This document shows, piece after piece, positions 1-7,472 of a stretch of DNA of 64,000 nt. This stretch comes from Clostridiales bacterium (lineage in GTDB: Bacteria > Bacillota_E > Sulfobacillia > Sulfobacillales > JAIMBI01): contig DAHVOH010000004.1 of the NCBI GenBank assembly GCA_027318915.1, forward strand, positions 1-64,000, in the 5' to 3' direction. Position numbers and translations under genes: made by a program. Below the pieces are notes generated by a model that was not told where the DNA came from, searched no databases, and was given only the letters and a program-made list of their open reading frames with translations. Each line of letters begins with the position of its first letter. Within the stretch, counting starts at the first letter, position 1.

Positions 1-2
1 TA

Positions 3-71
3 GCCGGGAAGAAGAGTCCCGATGTTGCTATACCGTGGCGCCAGGTAAAACGTTCGAATCCCAATGAGTGA
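3..71 (+). CDS. C-terminal tail of a probable antitoxin (partial)
   Basis: Only the last 22 codons lie in the window, ending ...IPWRQVKRSNPNE before a TGA that overlaps the start of the next gene by 8 bp. An IPW-x-x-VKR tail is common at the end of RelB/Phd-like antitoxins, and the downstream gene is a RelE/ParE-like toxin, so this is inferred to be the antitoxin of that pair. A second frame (2..67), ending with a 4-bp ATGA overlap, is also open, so the true frame is not certain. Confidence 0.4.
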   Translation, partial: AGKKSPDVAIPWRQVKRSNPNE

Positions 72-492
72 GCGACGGTTCGAAGTTCGGTTCGATCCAG
101 ATGCGCTCCACGAGTATCAAGGCCTCGATAAGTCCGTCGTCGGCGATGTGGACAAGGCGTTGGAAAGGCTTGAGGCACGAGCCGACGAAATCGGTAAGCC
201 CCTGCAAAACAAGCACTCCACTAAGCTACATGGGTGTAAGGAAATCAAACTGCGAAAGGCCGGTCTCCGAATTGTTTTTCGAGTGACCACCGAAACGGTG
301 GACGTTCTATATATTGCCGACGTTCTCACCATCGAAACGCGCGGCCTCGACTTTGTATTTGACGTTGCCCACACCCGATGGAGTCGCTTTAAGCGGCAAG
401 GCAATATCCGAGCCTATCTGGACGCCAGTCCCCGCTGGAGCAAGATTTCCACGGGAAAACTTCGCAAAAAGAACAGCAGGCGCCGTAAGTAG
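64..492 (+). CDS. RelE/ParE-family type II toxin-like protein
   Basis: The 142-residue protein has the small basic RelE/ParE layout: an N-terminal strand (FEVRFDPDAL), a helix with a DKALERLEARADEIGKPL-type segment, LHGCKEIKLRKAGLRIVFRV in the core, and a DVLYIADV strand. Family members are ribosome-dependent mRNA interferases or gyrase poisons held in check by an antitoxin encoded just upstream. The basic tail of about 45 residues (GNIRAYLDASPRWS...RRRK) is longer than in most RelE proteins. Base composition is visibly less GC-rich than the neighbours, which with the adjacent transposase relic suggests acquired DNA. Which subfamily it belongs to cannot be decided by eye. Confidence 0.72.
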   Translation: MSERRFEVRFDPDALHEYQGLDKSVVGDVDKALERLEARADEIGKPLQNKHSTKLHGCKEIKLRKAGLRIVFRVTTETVDVLYIADVLTIETRGLDFVFDVAHTRWSRFKRQGNIRAYLDASPRWSKISTGKLRKKNSRRRK

Positions 493-529
493 ACGTCTAA
501 CACAGCGACCATAGCCTGTTTTGGCGAGC

Positions 530-1466
530 GGGTCAGCTCTACATCTCTGTGCCTGGGGCTTGATGCCCTTCGGGAGCTAAGGTGCTCGAAGCGAAAACGG
601 GTGGTGCTAAGTCCAGAAGTCCATGCGTAGAACCGCCTGAGGCACAGTGCCGTGGGAGGATGGCCTGGACGCTTCGGGAGGTCGGCGACTGAATCGCAAG
701 GGCGCGGCCACAGGCTGCCTCGAGGCGGTCCGCCCCGTCCCGCTTGCCCAGCCGCATCCGCCCGAGACGGGCCCGGTGGCCCTGTTCGGGATGGGGGTGC
801 CGGTCGAGAATCGTCTTTACCACCTCGCGGGTGTGGGGGCCGGTCTTTTCGGCCCCGGCCAGGAGGCGCGACCGACTCCACTCCCGAGGGCGCTGATGGG
901 CGCCGGGCCGACGGGTCGGACCCGTGACCAACGTCCCTGTCTGGTCGGCCCGGACATGCTGGCCACGCGCCGGCCCTTAGGGAAAATCGCGACCGTTTGG
1001 GTCGTGAGCCGGACATCGGCCTCCTGGCGAACCAGCTGAGACGGGACGCTGGAGGAGACCGCCCGGATTTCCCCGTGGTAGGCGATATGAACCCGCGCCT
1101 GCTTCCCCTCCGCGTATGCGTAGCGGGTCGGCGGCAACGGCCGGAGGTCCGGGCGGTCGAGGGTGTCGAAGAGCGTCTGCCGAGAGCCCGGCCGCTTTGG
1201 GAAGGGGCGCGCATGGAGGGCGTCGAGCTGCTGGCGAAGGGCCACGTTGGCTTCCTCCAGGGAGAAGAATGTCCGGTGTCGGAGGGGGGCCGGACGTGGC
1301 GTTCGACCATCGGCACGGCCGTCTCGACCTTCGCCGTGTCACGCGCGTGACGGGGCCGAGCGGGGATGATCGCCACCCCGTCGTGCTCGCCGAATTCCCG
1401 ATACGTCGGATTCAATTCTCCCATATGCTGGGTCGTGGCAAATAAGACACTGAACGGGCCGAGCCG
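530..1466 (-). pseudogene. istA: IS21-type transposase (istA) relic, frameshifted
   Basis: Read on the minus strand, three frames in succession give recognisable IS21 IstA segments. The first (from 1424) has NPTYREFGEHDGVAIIPARPR and KVETAVPMVERH. The second (about 1285 to 960) has FFSLEEANVALRQQLDALH, LRPLPPTRYAYAEG and the SSVPSQLVRQEADVRLT strand region. The third (about 940 to 550) has AEKTGPHTREVVKTILDRH and HPEQGHRARLG. At least two frameshifts separate them. The N-terminal helix-turn-helix and first catalytic part are missing, and no istB follows. It is therefore a dead 3' remnant of an insertion sequence; terminal repeats were not found. Confidence 0.85.
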
Positions 1467-1636
1467 TCAAGCGCTGCCGTCATTCTGGCGGAGGGCCGCG
1501 CGTGAGCGTTGGAAACGGCGATGGTGTCGAGCCCGAGGAATTCCTACCATCTCTGCTAGATCCCGGACAACGTCGGGACCACCAGCTGAGTTCCGACATC
1601 CCCGGGTGATTCGAATAGCCCTGGAGGAGGTCCCCG

Positions 1637-2329
1637 ATGCTGTATTTCGCATGGCTGCTGGCCGTGGCCGGATTGGTCGGCCCGCTGGATCTGGCGCCCG
1701 CTCCGCCGGTCCCGGTGCCGGTCGTCACGATGAGTCGGCCCCTGTCATGGCCGCGCGGGACGGTTCCGGCGTCTTCGGACCGTGTGTATCAAACCATTCG
1801 AGCCCGCCGGCAAACCCCCATCACGGTGTCGCCGCCGCCATCCGCAATCTCGTCGACCGGCGGATCCTCTGCCAACCAGGGGGCGGAATCCACTGGCCCG
1901 GCTGCCGCGGTGCCGGTCGCGGCATCGTCCATGGCGGGTCCGGCCCAGTTGGCCAGTGAGATGGTCGGCCTCATCAATCAAGCGCGAACGGCCGCCGGTC
2001 TGCCTCCGTATCAGGTGAATCCCACGTTGACGGCCATCGCCATGCGGCGCGCCGAGGCATTGGCTTCCACCGGGGACTTCACCCACGATCTGCCCCAGTT
2101 GGGCTATCCCCTAGCGATGGAACAGGCGGCGGGCATCCGGGCCTGGGGCATGGGCGCCGAAAACATCGCGGAGGCGGCTACGGTGGGCCAGGCGTTTTGG
2201 CTGCTCATGGCGTCGCCCGAACATCGGTCCAATATTGTGAACCCGTATGAGACCCAAGTGGGGGTGGGAGTGGCCCAGCTGCCGAACGGGGTGGCGATCT
2301 CCGAGCTGTTCATCGGCCCGAACGGGTAG
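1637..2329 (+). CDS. secreted CAP/SCP-domain protein (YkwD-like)
   Basis: A 230-residue protein with an N-terminal hydrophobic export segment (residues 1-20), a Pro/Ser/Ala-rich low-complexity linker to about residue 105, and a C-terminal CAP domain. The domain runs LASEMVGLINQAR, YQVNPTLTAIAMRRAEALAS, FTH, GAENIAEA and SPEHRSNIVNP to GVGVAQ, which is the bacterial YkwD pattern. Such proteins are exported and of mostly unknown function; in spore formers some belong to the coat or cortex. The start is set by GGAGGAGG eight bases upstream of the ATG. It stands alone, with the IS relic upstream. Confidence 0.85.
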   Translation: MLYFAWLLAVAGLVGPLDLAPAPPVPVPVVTMSRPLSWPRGTVPASSDRVYQTIRARRQTPITVSPPPSAISSTGGSSANQGAESTGPAAAVPVAASSMAGPAQLASEMVGLINQARTAAGLPPYQVNPTLTAIAMRRAEALASTGDFTHDLPQLGYPLAMEQAAGIRAWGMGAENIAEAATVGQAFWLLMASPEHRSNIVNPYETQVGVGVAQLPNGVAISELFIGPNG

Positions 2330-2797
2330 CGTCCGGCGTCTTCGGTCATAGAGTGACAGTGGAGATGGAAATAGCTGGTGGATGTGAGCGGGGCGATCCG
2401 CTCGGAGAGGATGGCAGGCATGGCAGCGGAGACGGACCCGTCCGGATCGCCGGCGGCGGACACCGCCCCGTCCGGTCAGTGGGGATGGACGCCCGTCGGC
2501 GCGGGTGGACGGCTGGCCCGCCCCCGCACGACGGTGCGCGCGTATCCGCCCGGCCTCCGACAGCAGCCGAGTGCTGAGGCGCCGGTTCGAACCCGCGCCC
2601 GTGCTGCCTGGGGATGAGGGCCGCGTCGAGATCCCGGGTCGGGATGACAACGCCGGCGTCGGTTCGCCAACGAGCCGGCGCCGGCTCTTGCGCGGGCACG
2701 CGCGGAGGGGAGGCCGGCCGGGCCGGCGAACGCGGCGTGTTCGCGGAGGCCCGCGCGAGCCAGCCAAGAGGGAGACGGGAAGAATGGAGGCACAGCA
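2330..2797 (+). other. gap without a supported gene
   Basis: About 470 bp of very GC-rich sequence between the CAP-domain gene and the next plausible start. Short frames are open (for example 2411-2617, 68 codons, preceded by a weak GAGAGG), but their composition is Arg/Pro/Ala-rich and no family was recognised. No promoter or RNA was identified. Confidence 0.4.
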
Positions 2798-3337
2798 GTG
2801 GGTGCCGGGATTTGGGTGGAGGACGGTGGGGGGCGCCGAAGGGCGGTTGACACGTTTCGACGCTTCTTGCGCCGACAGGGGTTCACACTGGATGCCGACG
2901 CGGATTGGCGCCTGGTGATTCGTGCGGGACCGCGCCGGATGCTGCGCTGGATCGGCGAACAGCACCGCAGTCGACGGAGAGAACGGGAGTCTCTGGCTGA
3001 TGAGGTGCTCCTGCTGGACTGGCCGGAGGACCGCTTGGACGCGGCCACAATGGCACTTTGGGCGGCGGCCCTTCAATTCCGGCGGTCGGAATCGGACGTC
3101 CCCGCGCTCGCTTGGGAGCAAGGCGAGGCGAATGACCCGCCGACGCCGTCGGAGCCCGTCCGGCTCCCCGTCGCTCTGGTTCTGAGGACCGCGGGCCAAG
3201 TGCCGGTCCACATCGGGTATGACCCGCGGGCCAAGAGCATGTCAACCCCATCACCCCGGGGGTTGCGATCGGCCAGGACGCGCGCCGCCGCCGAGCTGAG
3301 AGGACCTGCGGCCGGAGGGCGCCCGGGCGGTGGGTGA
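2798..3337 (+). CDS. hypothetical protein
   Basis: A 179-codon frame with a GTG start preceded by GGAGG at 7 bp. Residues 1-125 look like real protein: an amphipathic, acidic/aromatic segment including DTFRRFLRRQGFTLDADADW, RRMLRWIGEQH and DEVLLLDWPEDRLDAATMALW. The last 40 residues are Arg/Gly/Pro-rich and may be poorly conserved. No family is recognised. A strong bidirectional hairpin lies 126 bp beyond the stop, facing a convergent gene, which supports a transcript ending here. The minus strand of this stretch is also open, so coding status rests on the ribosome-binding site and composition. Confidence 0.45.
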   Translation: MGAGIWVEDGGGRRRAVDTFRRFLRRQGFTLDADADWRLVIRAGPRRMLRWIGEQHRSRRRERESLADEVLLLDWPEDRLDAATMALWAAALQFRRSESDVPALAWEQGEANDPPTPSEPVRLPVALVLRTAGQVPVHIGYDPRAKSMSTPSPRGLRSARTRAAAELRGPAAGGRPGGG

Positions 3338-3463
3338 GGGTCCCTTTCCAGACCACCCGGGTGGCGGTCCGCTGGGAGCGGGGGTCGTTGACCGCGGCGG
3401 CCCGGGTCGACGGGGTTCGTGGAAGTCCTACGGACACGAGGCGGCCGCGGGGCCGGAGCGAGG

Positions 3464-3497
3464 ATGCGGGACCTGGTCCATCGACCGGGTCCCGCAT
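3464..3497. terminator. bidirectional hairpin terminator
   Basis: A 15-bp stem (ATGCGGGACC-T-GGTC pairing with GACC-G-GGTCCCGCAT, one T.G wobble) with a 4-nt CATC loop lies between two convergent genes. There is no T tract on either side, so it may act as a stabilising or Rho-assisted end rather than a classical intrinsic terminator. Confidence 0.6.
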
Positions 3498-3514
3498 GGT
3501 CTCCGAATCTCTTG

Positions 3515-4081
3515 TCAGCTGCTCTGCTGAGGGGGAAACAGCGGGGAGGGGGGACAGGGGAGCAGCGGCCCCACCTCGCACGGAGCGGGCACGCAGAAGC
3601 CGTACGTGGGGACCAGCAGCTGCACGGTGGCGGTGGTCTCAGCCAGCAGGCACACGTTGACCGAGCAGGAGACGGTGCCGACGCTGATGGGGACACAGGT
3701 GCAGGAAGCTGACAGGATGGTGCAGGAGGGGGTGGTGCCGGTCGGATTGTAAAGGGGCACGGTCGGCGTGAGGACGATGGTTTCGGTAACCGGCAGGGTG
3801 ATGTCGGCGCAGGAGATCTGCAGTTCGGCCGTGACCACGAAGGTGACGTTGTTGATGTCGTCGACGCCCGTCGGCGTGACGGCGCCGACGGTGCAGCTCG
3901 AGGTGGACAGATCGACGAAGCATCCGATGGGACCGGTGCAGCCGGTGATGGTGAAGGTGCCCGAGCCCGTAAGTGTCTGCACGCACGACGCATAGACCTT
4001 GTCGACAATGATGCAGTCGACCTCGGTGGGTGGGGGACAGCCGGTTTCGGGACAGGGTCCGGGAAAGATCTGGTCGGACAC
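3515..4081 (-). CDS. Cys-rich, Thr/Val-rich probable spore-surface protein
   Basis: A 188-residue protein starting at GTG behind AAGGAGG. It begins SDQIFPGPCPETGCPPPTEVDCIIV and continues VDKVYASCVQTLTG. That opening resembles small Cys-rich Clostridia/Bacilli proteins with a C-x-IV-x-KVY-x-SC segment, often linked to the spore coat or exosporium. The rest is beta-type sequence rich in Thr, Val and Cys (about 16 Cys in all, including CTCVPI and CSVNVCLL) with no membrane span and no obvious export signal. The resemblance is to a style rather than a firmly named family; intermolecular disulfide crosslinking in a coat layer is an inference. It is transcribed away from the methyltransferase gene. 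Confidence 0.7.
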   Translation of the reverse strand: MSDQIFPGPCPETGCPPPTEVDCIIVDKVYASCVQTLTGSGTFTITGCTGPIGCFVDLSTSSCTVGAVTPTGVDDINNVTFVVTAELQISCADITLPVTETIVLTPTVPLYNPTGTTPSCTILSASCTCVPISVGTVSCSVNVCLLAETTATVQLLVPTYGFCVPAPCEVGPLLPCPPSPLFPPQQSS

Positions 4082-4226
4082 TGGGGGTTCCTCCTTGATG
4101 TGAGTGCCAGAATGAGGGGCCACTGGAAGAATATGTAGAAGAGGGCCGCTTGGTGACGCGCGGCGTTGCGAAAGGACCGGCCGGACCGCTCGGGAGACGG
4201 CGGTACGGCGGAGCGCAGGGCCGCCG

Positions 4227-4232
4227 TATAAT
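4227..4232 (+). promoter_or_regulatory. candidate -10 box (TATAAT)
   Basis: A perfect TATAAT stands 25 bp before the methyltransferase start and just ahead of its ribosome-binding site (AAGGAGGGGGG). No good -35 box is seen 17 bp upstream, so the promoter would be weak or activator-dependent. Confidence 0.4.
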
Positions 4233-4257
4233 GGCCGGCAAGAAGGAGGGGGGAGCA

Positions 4258-5049
4258 ATGCCGGAGGACCGGCCGCGACCAGCGATGGGGGAGGGTGACG
4301 AGGCGTGGATGGGAGGCATGGCCGAGGGACTGTGGCGTGCCAGCCGGCGGGAGGGGATGGAGTCTTCGCCGGTGACCGAGGCCGTACGGCCGTTTCTGGG
4401 CCCGGAACGCTCGGTGCTGGACATCGGCGCCGGCGTGGGTCGATTTGCCGTGCCGCTGGCCCGCGAAGGCGTCAGGGTTGAGGCGGTGGAGCCGTCGGCC
4501 ACGATGCGGGAGTATCTGAGGCGCCACATCGAAGAGGCGGGAGTGGGAGAGCGGGTGCGGGTCATTCCCGAAGCCTGGCCCACTGTGTCGGCCGGGGTGG
4601 CCGAAGTGGCGCTGGCCGCGTTTGTGGTCCACTTTGCCGCGGATCCGCTGGACTTTGTGCGGGCCATGGAGCGCCATGCCACCCGACGGGTGGTGGTGGT
4701 GGTTCATGTGGACGCGCCCTTTGGCCGCTGGCGCGATTTGCTGGCGCCCCTCCTGCCTTTGGACCGACCGCGGCGGGCGGGCCCGTCCTTCAAACAGCTG
4801 CTGCCCGCCTTGGTGGTTGCCGATATTGTTCCGGAAGTCCGCGTCTTTGAGCAGGTCATGGGACCGCGCTGGTCCAGTCCCCAAGAGGCGGAAGCCGCAC
4901 TGACGCGACGGTTCCACGTGGACGATCCCGTTCAGCGGGAGACTCTCAGCCGGATCTTGCAGGACCATCCGGAGTCCTGGCGAAGTCCTTCTCCGGTTCG
5001 CGCGGCGATCTTGTCCTGGGAGCCCGGGCGCCGGACGACGGTTGATTGA
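4258..5049 (+). CDS. class I SAM-dependent methyltransferase
   Basis: A 263-residue protein with methyltransferase motif I VLDIGAGVGRF (about residues 53-63), an acidic motif II (VEAVEPSATM) and a motif IV-like region (VAEVALAAFVVHF), followed by DPLDFVRAMERHA. The substrate is unknown. The ATG is preceded by a strong AAGGAGGGG site; a longer GTG-initiated form from 4150 is open but lacks one. It sits just upstream of an adenylate-forming CoA ligase and its stop is 45 bp before that start, so the two may be co-transcribed. Confidence 0.8.
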   Translation: MPEDRPRPAMGEGDEAWMGGMAEGLWRASRREGMESSPVTEAVRPFLGPERSVLDIGAGVGRFAVPLAREGVRVEAVEPSATMREYLRRHIEEAGVGERVRVIPEAWPTVSAGVAEVALAAFVVHFAADPLDFVRAMERHATRRVVVVVHVDAPFGRWRDLLAPLLPLDRPRRAGPSFKQLLPALVVADIVPEVRVFEQVMGPRWSSPQEAEAALTRRFHVDDPVQRETLSRILQDHPESWRSPSPVRAAILSWEPGRRTTVD

Positions 5050-5093
5050 CATGTGCGACGATCGCCGATCATGATGAACAGGGGGGCGCAACG

Positions 5094-6392
5094 GTGTTTC
5101 AGCCGGCCATCGAAACCATGCCTCGCGACGAGTTGACCAACCTGCAGGCGGCGCGGTGGCGTGCGCTGCTGGCGCGACTGCCGGCCTCTCCCTTCTACCG
5201 GGATCGGGTTCGTCCCACGGAACTCCTGTTGCAGCATCCCCTGGAAGCGGTGGCGGATCTGCCGTTTACCGTCAAGGCGGACCTTCGGGCCGCCTATCCT
5301 TGGGGGATGCTGGCCGTCGAGCGCGAGCAGGTGGCCCGCCTACAGGCGTCGTCCGGGACGGGGGGCAAGCCGACGCTGGTGGCGTACACGCGGGAGGATC
5401 TGACCGTCTGGGCCGAGGTCTGTGCCCGGGCCTTGTCGGCGGCCGGTGCCCGACCCGGCGACCTCGTCCACAACGCCTACGGTTACGGGCTCTTCACCGG
5501 GGGCCTGGGATTGCACCAAGGTGCGGAGGCCCTGGGAGCCACCGTGTTGCCGGCGTCGGGCGGGGCCACGCGGCGACAGGTGACGTTGATGCAGGACTTG
5601 AGGCCGGACGGGCTCTGCTGCACACCCAGCTTTGCCTGGGTCTTGGCCGAAACCATGGAGGAGATGGGGGCGGATCCCCGAGAGAGTTCGCTGCGCTACG
5701 GGGTGTTCGGCGCCGAGCCGTGGACGGAGGCCATGCGGGCGCGTCTGGAAGACACGTGGCGCATGGTGGCCGTGGACATTTACGGGTTGTCGGAAATCGT
5801 CGGCCCCGGCGTCGCCATTGAGTGTCGAGAGGCACAGCACGGTCTGCACATTGCCGAAGACCATTTCTATCCGGAAGTGGTGAGCCCGGTGACCGGCCAG
5901 CCGCTGGCGGCCGGCGAGATGGGCGAGCTGGTGCTGACCACGCTCAGCAAGGTGGCCATGCCGCTGGTCCGCTATCGCACCGGCGATCTGGTGCGGCTGG
6001 ATGACGAACCGTGCGTGTGTGGACGCACCCACCGCCGGATGTCGCGCGTTCTGGGGCGGGTCGACGACATGTTGATTGTCCGTGGCGTCAACGTCTTTCC
6101 CAGTGAGGTGGAGCGCGTGCTCCTGGAATTTTCGGATCTGTCGGCCCAGTACCAGTTGGCCTGGGAAGACGGGGCGATGGACCGCCTGCGGGTGGAGGTG
6201 GAAAGCCGGGCCGATCTGCCCACCGAAGCGGCGCGCGGCTTGGCCGGGGCTGTTCAGCGGCGCCTTCGGTCCGAGCTGGGACTGACGCTGGAAGTGTCAA
6301 TCCTGGCGCCGAGAGCCTTGGCCCGGCCCGAAGGGAAGGCGGTGCGCGTGGTGGACCGGCGCTCGCACGGGGGAACCCGGCAGGGGGGATAA
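5094..6392 (+). CDS. phenylacetate-CoA ligase family protein (PaaK-like)
   Basis: This adenylate-forming enzyme would activate a carboxylic acid (in known PaaK, phenylacetate) to its CoA thioester using ATP. The 432-residue length is normal for the family. The phosphate-binding loop SSGTGGKPT is at residues 86-94. Further marks are YGLSEIVGPGVAIEC, the hinge-region YRTGDLVRLDDEPCVCGRTH, and the C-terminal GRVDDMLIVRGVNVFPSEVE. GTG 5094 was chosen because GGGGGG lies 7 bp ahead and the first residues then match the usual start; TTG 5046 is also open. It leads a run with EthD-like and enoyl-CoA hydratase genes, which fits aromatic or short-chain acid breakdown, but no ring-epoxidase genes are present. 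Confidence 0.85.
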   Translation: MFQPAIETMPRDELTNLQAARWRALLARLPASPFYRDRVRPTELLLQHPLEAVADLPFTVKADLRAAYPWGMLAVEREQVARLQASSGTGGKPTLVAYTREDLTVWAEVCARALSAAGARPGDLVHNAYGYGLFTGGLGLHQGAEALGATVLPASGGATRRQVTLMQDLRPDGLCCTPSFAWVLAETMEEMGADPRESSLRYGVFGAEPWTEAMRARLEDTWRMVAVDIYGLSEIVGPGVAIECREAQHGLHIAEDHFYPEVVSPVTGQPLAAGEMGELVLTTLSKVAMPLVRYRTGDLVRLDDEPCVCGRTHRRMSRVLGRVDDMLIVRGVNVFPSEVERVLLEFSDLSAQYQLAWEDGAMDRLRVEVESRADLPTEAARGLAGAVQRRLRSELGLTLEVSILAPRALARPEGKAVRVVDRRSHGGTRQGG

Positions 6393-6396
6393 ATCG

Positions 6397-6702
6397 ATGG
6401 CGGATGCTATTCTCTATGCGTTGTACCGTCGACCGGCCGACCCAGCCGGTTTTTTATCGCACTATGCAGAGACCCATCTTCCGCTGGCCGCCGCCATGCC
6501 CGGGCTTGTGGACCTGACGCACGGGCTGGTGCAGCAGCCGATTCTCGGGCGCGACGACTGGTTCTACATGGCCCGCCTGCGCTTTCGGGATCGGGACGCC
6601 TTGGGGGCGGCGCTGGCGTCTCCGGAGGGGTCCGCCGCCGCTCGTGATTTGGCCCGATTCGCTCGTGGACTGGTCGAGCTGTTTGTGGTGGAGGAGGCAT
6701 GA
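6397..6702 (+). CDS. EthD-family protein
   Basis: A 101-residue single-domain protein of the dimeric alpha/beta-barrel (EthD) type: LYALYRRPADPAGFLSHYAETHLPLAAAMPGL at the start and FYMARLRFRDRDALGAALASPEG in the second half. EthD proteins accompany degradation pathways for ethers, aromatics and acyl compounds, and their reaction is mostly undefined. It lies 4 bp after the CoA ligase stop and overlaps the hydratase gene by 4 bp (ATGA), so all three are surely one transcript and probably one pathway. Confidence 0.85.
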   Translation: MADAILYALYRRPADPAGFLSHYAETHLPLAAAMPGLVDLTHGLVQQPILGRDDWFYMARLRFRDRDALGAALASPEGSAAARDLARFARGLVELFVVEEA

Positions 6703-7472
6703 CGGTGGCGGTTTTGGAAGAAGAGCGGCTCGACTCGGTGCTGTTGCTGCGGCTCCATCGCCCGGAGGTGTTGAACGCGCTCAACAGCGCGCTGATGCAA
6801 GCGTTGGGCGAACGGCTGCAGGACGCCGAGCGGGACGGCACGGTGCGGGTGGTGGTGTTGACCGGGAATGATCGCGCGTTTGCCGCCGGCGCGGACATTG
6901 CGGAGATGCGGGACAAAACGGCCGCGGACATGCTGGATTCGGATCAGATCAACCGGTGGGAGGCCATCAGCCACTTTGCCAAGCCGCTCATCGGCGCGGT
7001 TTCCGGGTGGGCGTTGGGAGGCGGCTTGGAGCTGGCCATGTGCTGTGACCTGTTGATTGCGTCTGAGACGGCGCAGTTTGGCCAGCCGGAAATTAACATC
7101 GGCGTGATGCCGGGTGCCGGCGGCACCCAGCGCCTCACCCGCACGGTGGGCAAGGTGCGGGCCATGCAGTTGGTGCTGGGCGGTCGGCCCATCGGGGCGG
7201 AGGAGGCCTTGGCCTGGGGTCTGGTCAACCAAGTCGTGCCGGTGGAGAATTACCTGGACGAAGCGCTCGGCTGGGCGCGCCGTTTGGCGGCGGGACCGCC
7301 GGTGGCTCTGCGCTTGGCCAAAGAGTCGGTGCTGTTTGCCTTGGACAGCGCCCTCGACGCGGGATTGCGCCACGAACGGCGGTTGTTCACCGCCCTGTTT
7401 GCCACCGAGGACCAGAAGGAGGGGATGGCGGCCTTCTTGGAGAAGCGCCGCGCGGACTTCCGCGGTCGGTGA
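6699..7472 (+). CDS. enoyl-CoA hydratase/isomerase family protein
   Basis: A 257-residue crotonase-fold enzyme that probably hydrates a 2-enoyl-CoA to 3-hydroxyacyl-CoA. The oxyanion-hole residues are in NDRAFAAGADIAEM and SGWALGGGLELAMCCD. The two catalytic glutamates of hydratases fall where expected, in FGQPEINIGVMPGAGGTQRL. Length and C-terminal ARRLAAGPPVALRLAKESV are typical. Translation is coupled to the EthD gene upstream and to the MFS gene downstream (4-bp overlaps). The partner CoA ligase suggests a role in CoA-linked acid degradation. Confidence 0.92.
   Translation: MTVAVLEEERLDSVLLLRLHRPEVLNALNSALMQALGERLQDAERDGTVRVVVLTGNDRAFAAGADIAEMRDKTAADMLDSDQINRWEAISHFAKPLIGAVSGWALGGGLELAMCCDLLIASETAQFGQPEINIGVMPGAGGTQRLTRTVGKVRAMQLVLGGRPIGAEEALAWGLVNQVVPVENYLDEALGWARRLAAGPPVALRLAKESVLFALDSALDAGLRHERRLFTALFATEDQKEGMAAFLEKRRADFRGR

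Noticed and set aside
44..63. A tRNA-like GTTCGAATCC stretch at the left edge
   Set aside because: The bases on either side of the TTCGAAT do not pair as a T stem and no acceptor stem follows; it lies within the end of the upstream coding frame.
2583..2600. GGTTCGAACCC, another T-loop-like string
   Set aside because: No flanking cloverleaf could be built and the string is a simple palindrome in GC-rich DNA.
3073..5091. A 672-codon minus-strand frame across the Cys-rich gene, methyltransferase and gap
   Set aside because: It crosses a terminator, a promoter and two better supported genes and has no family resemblance.
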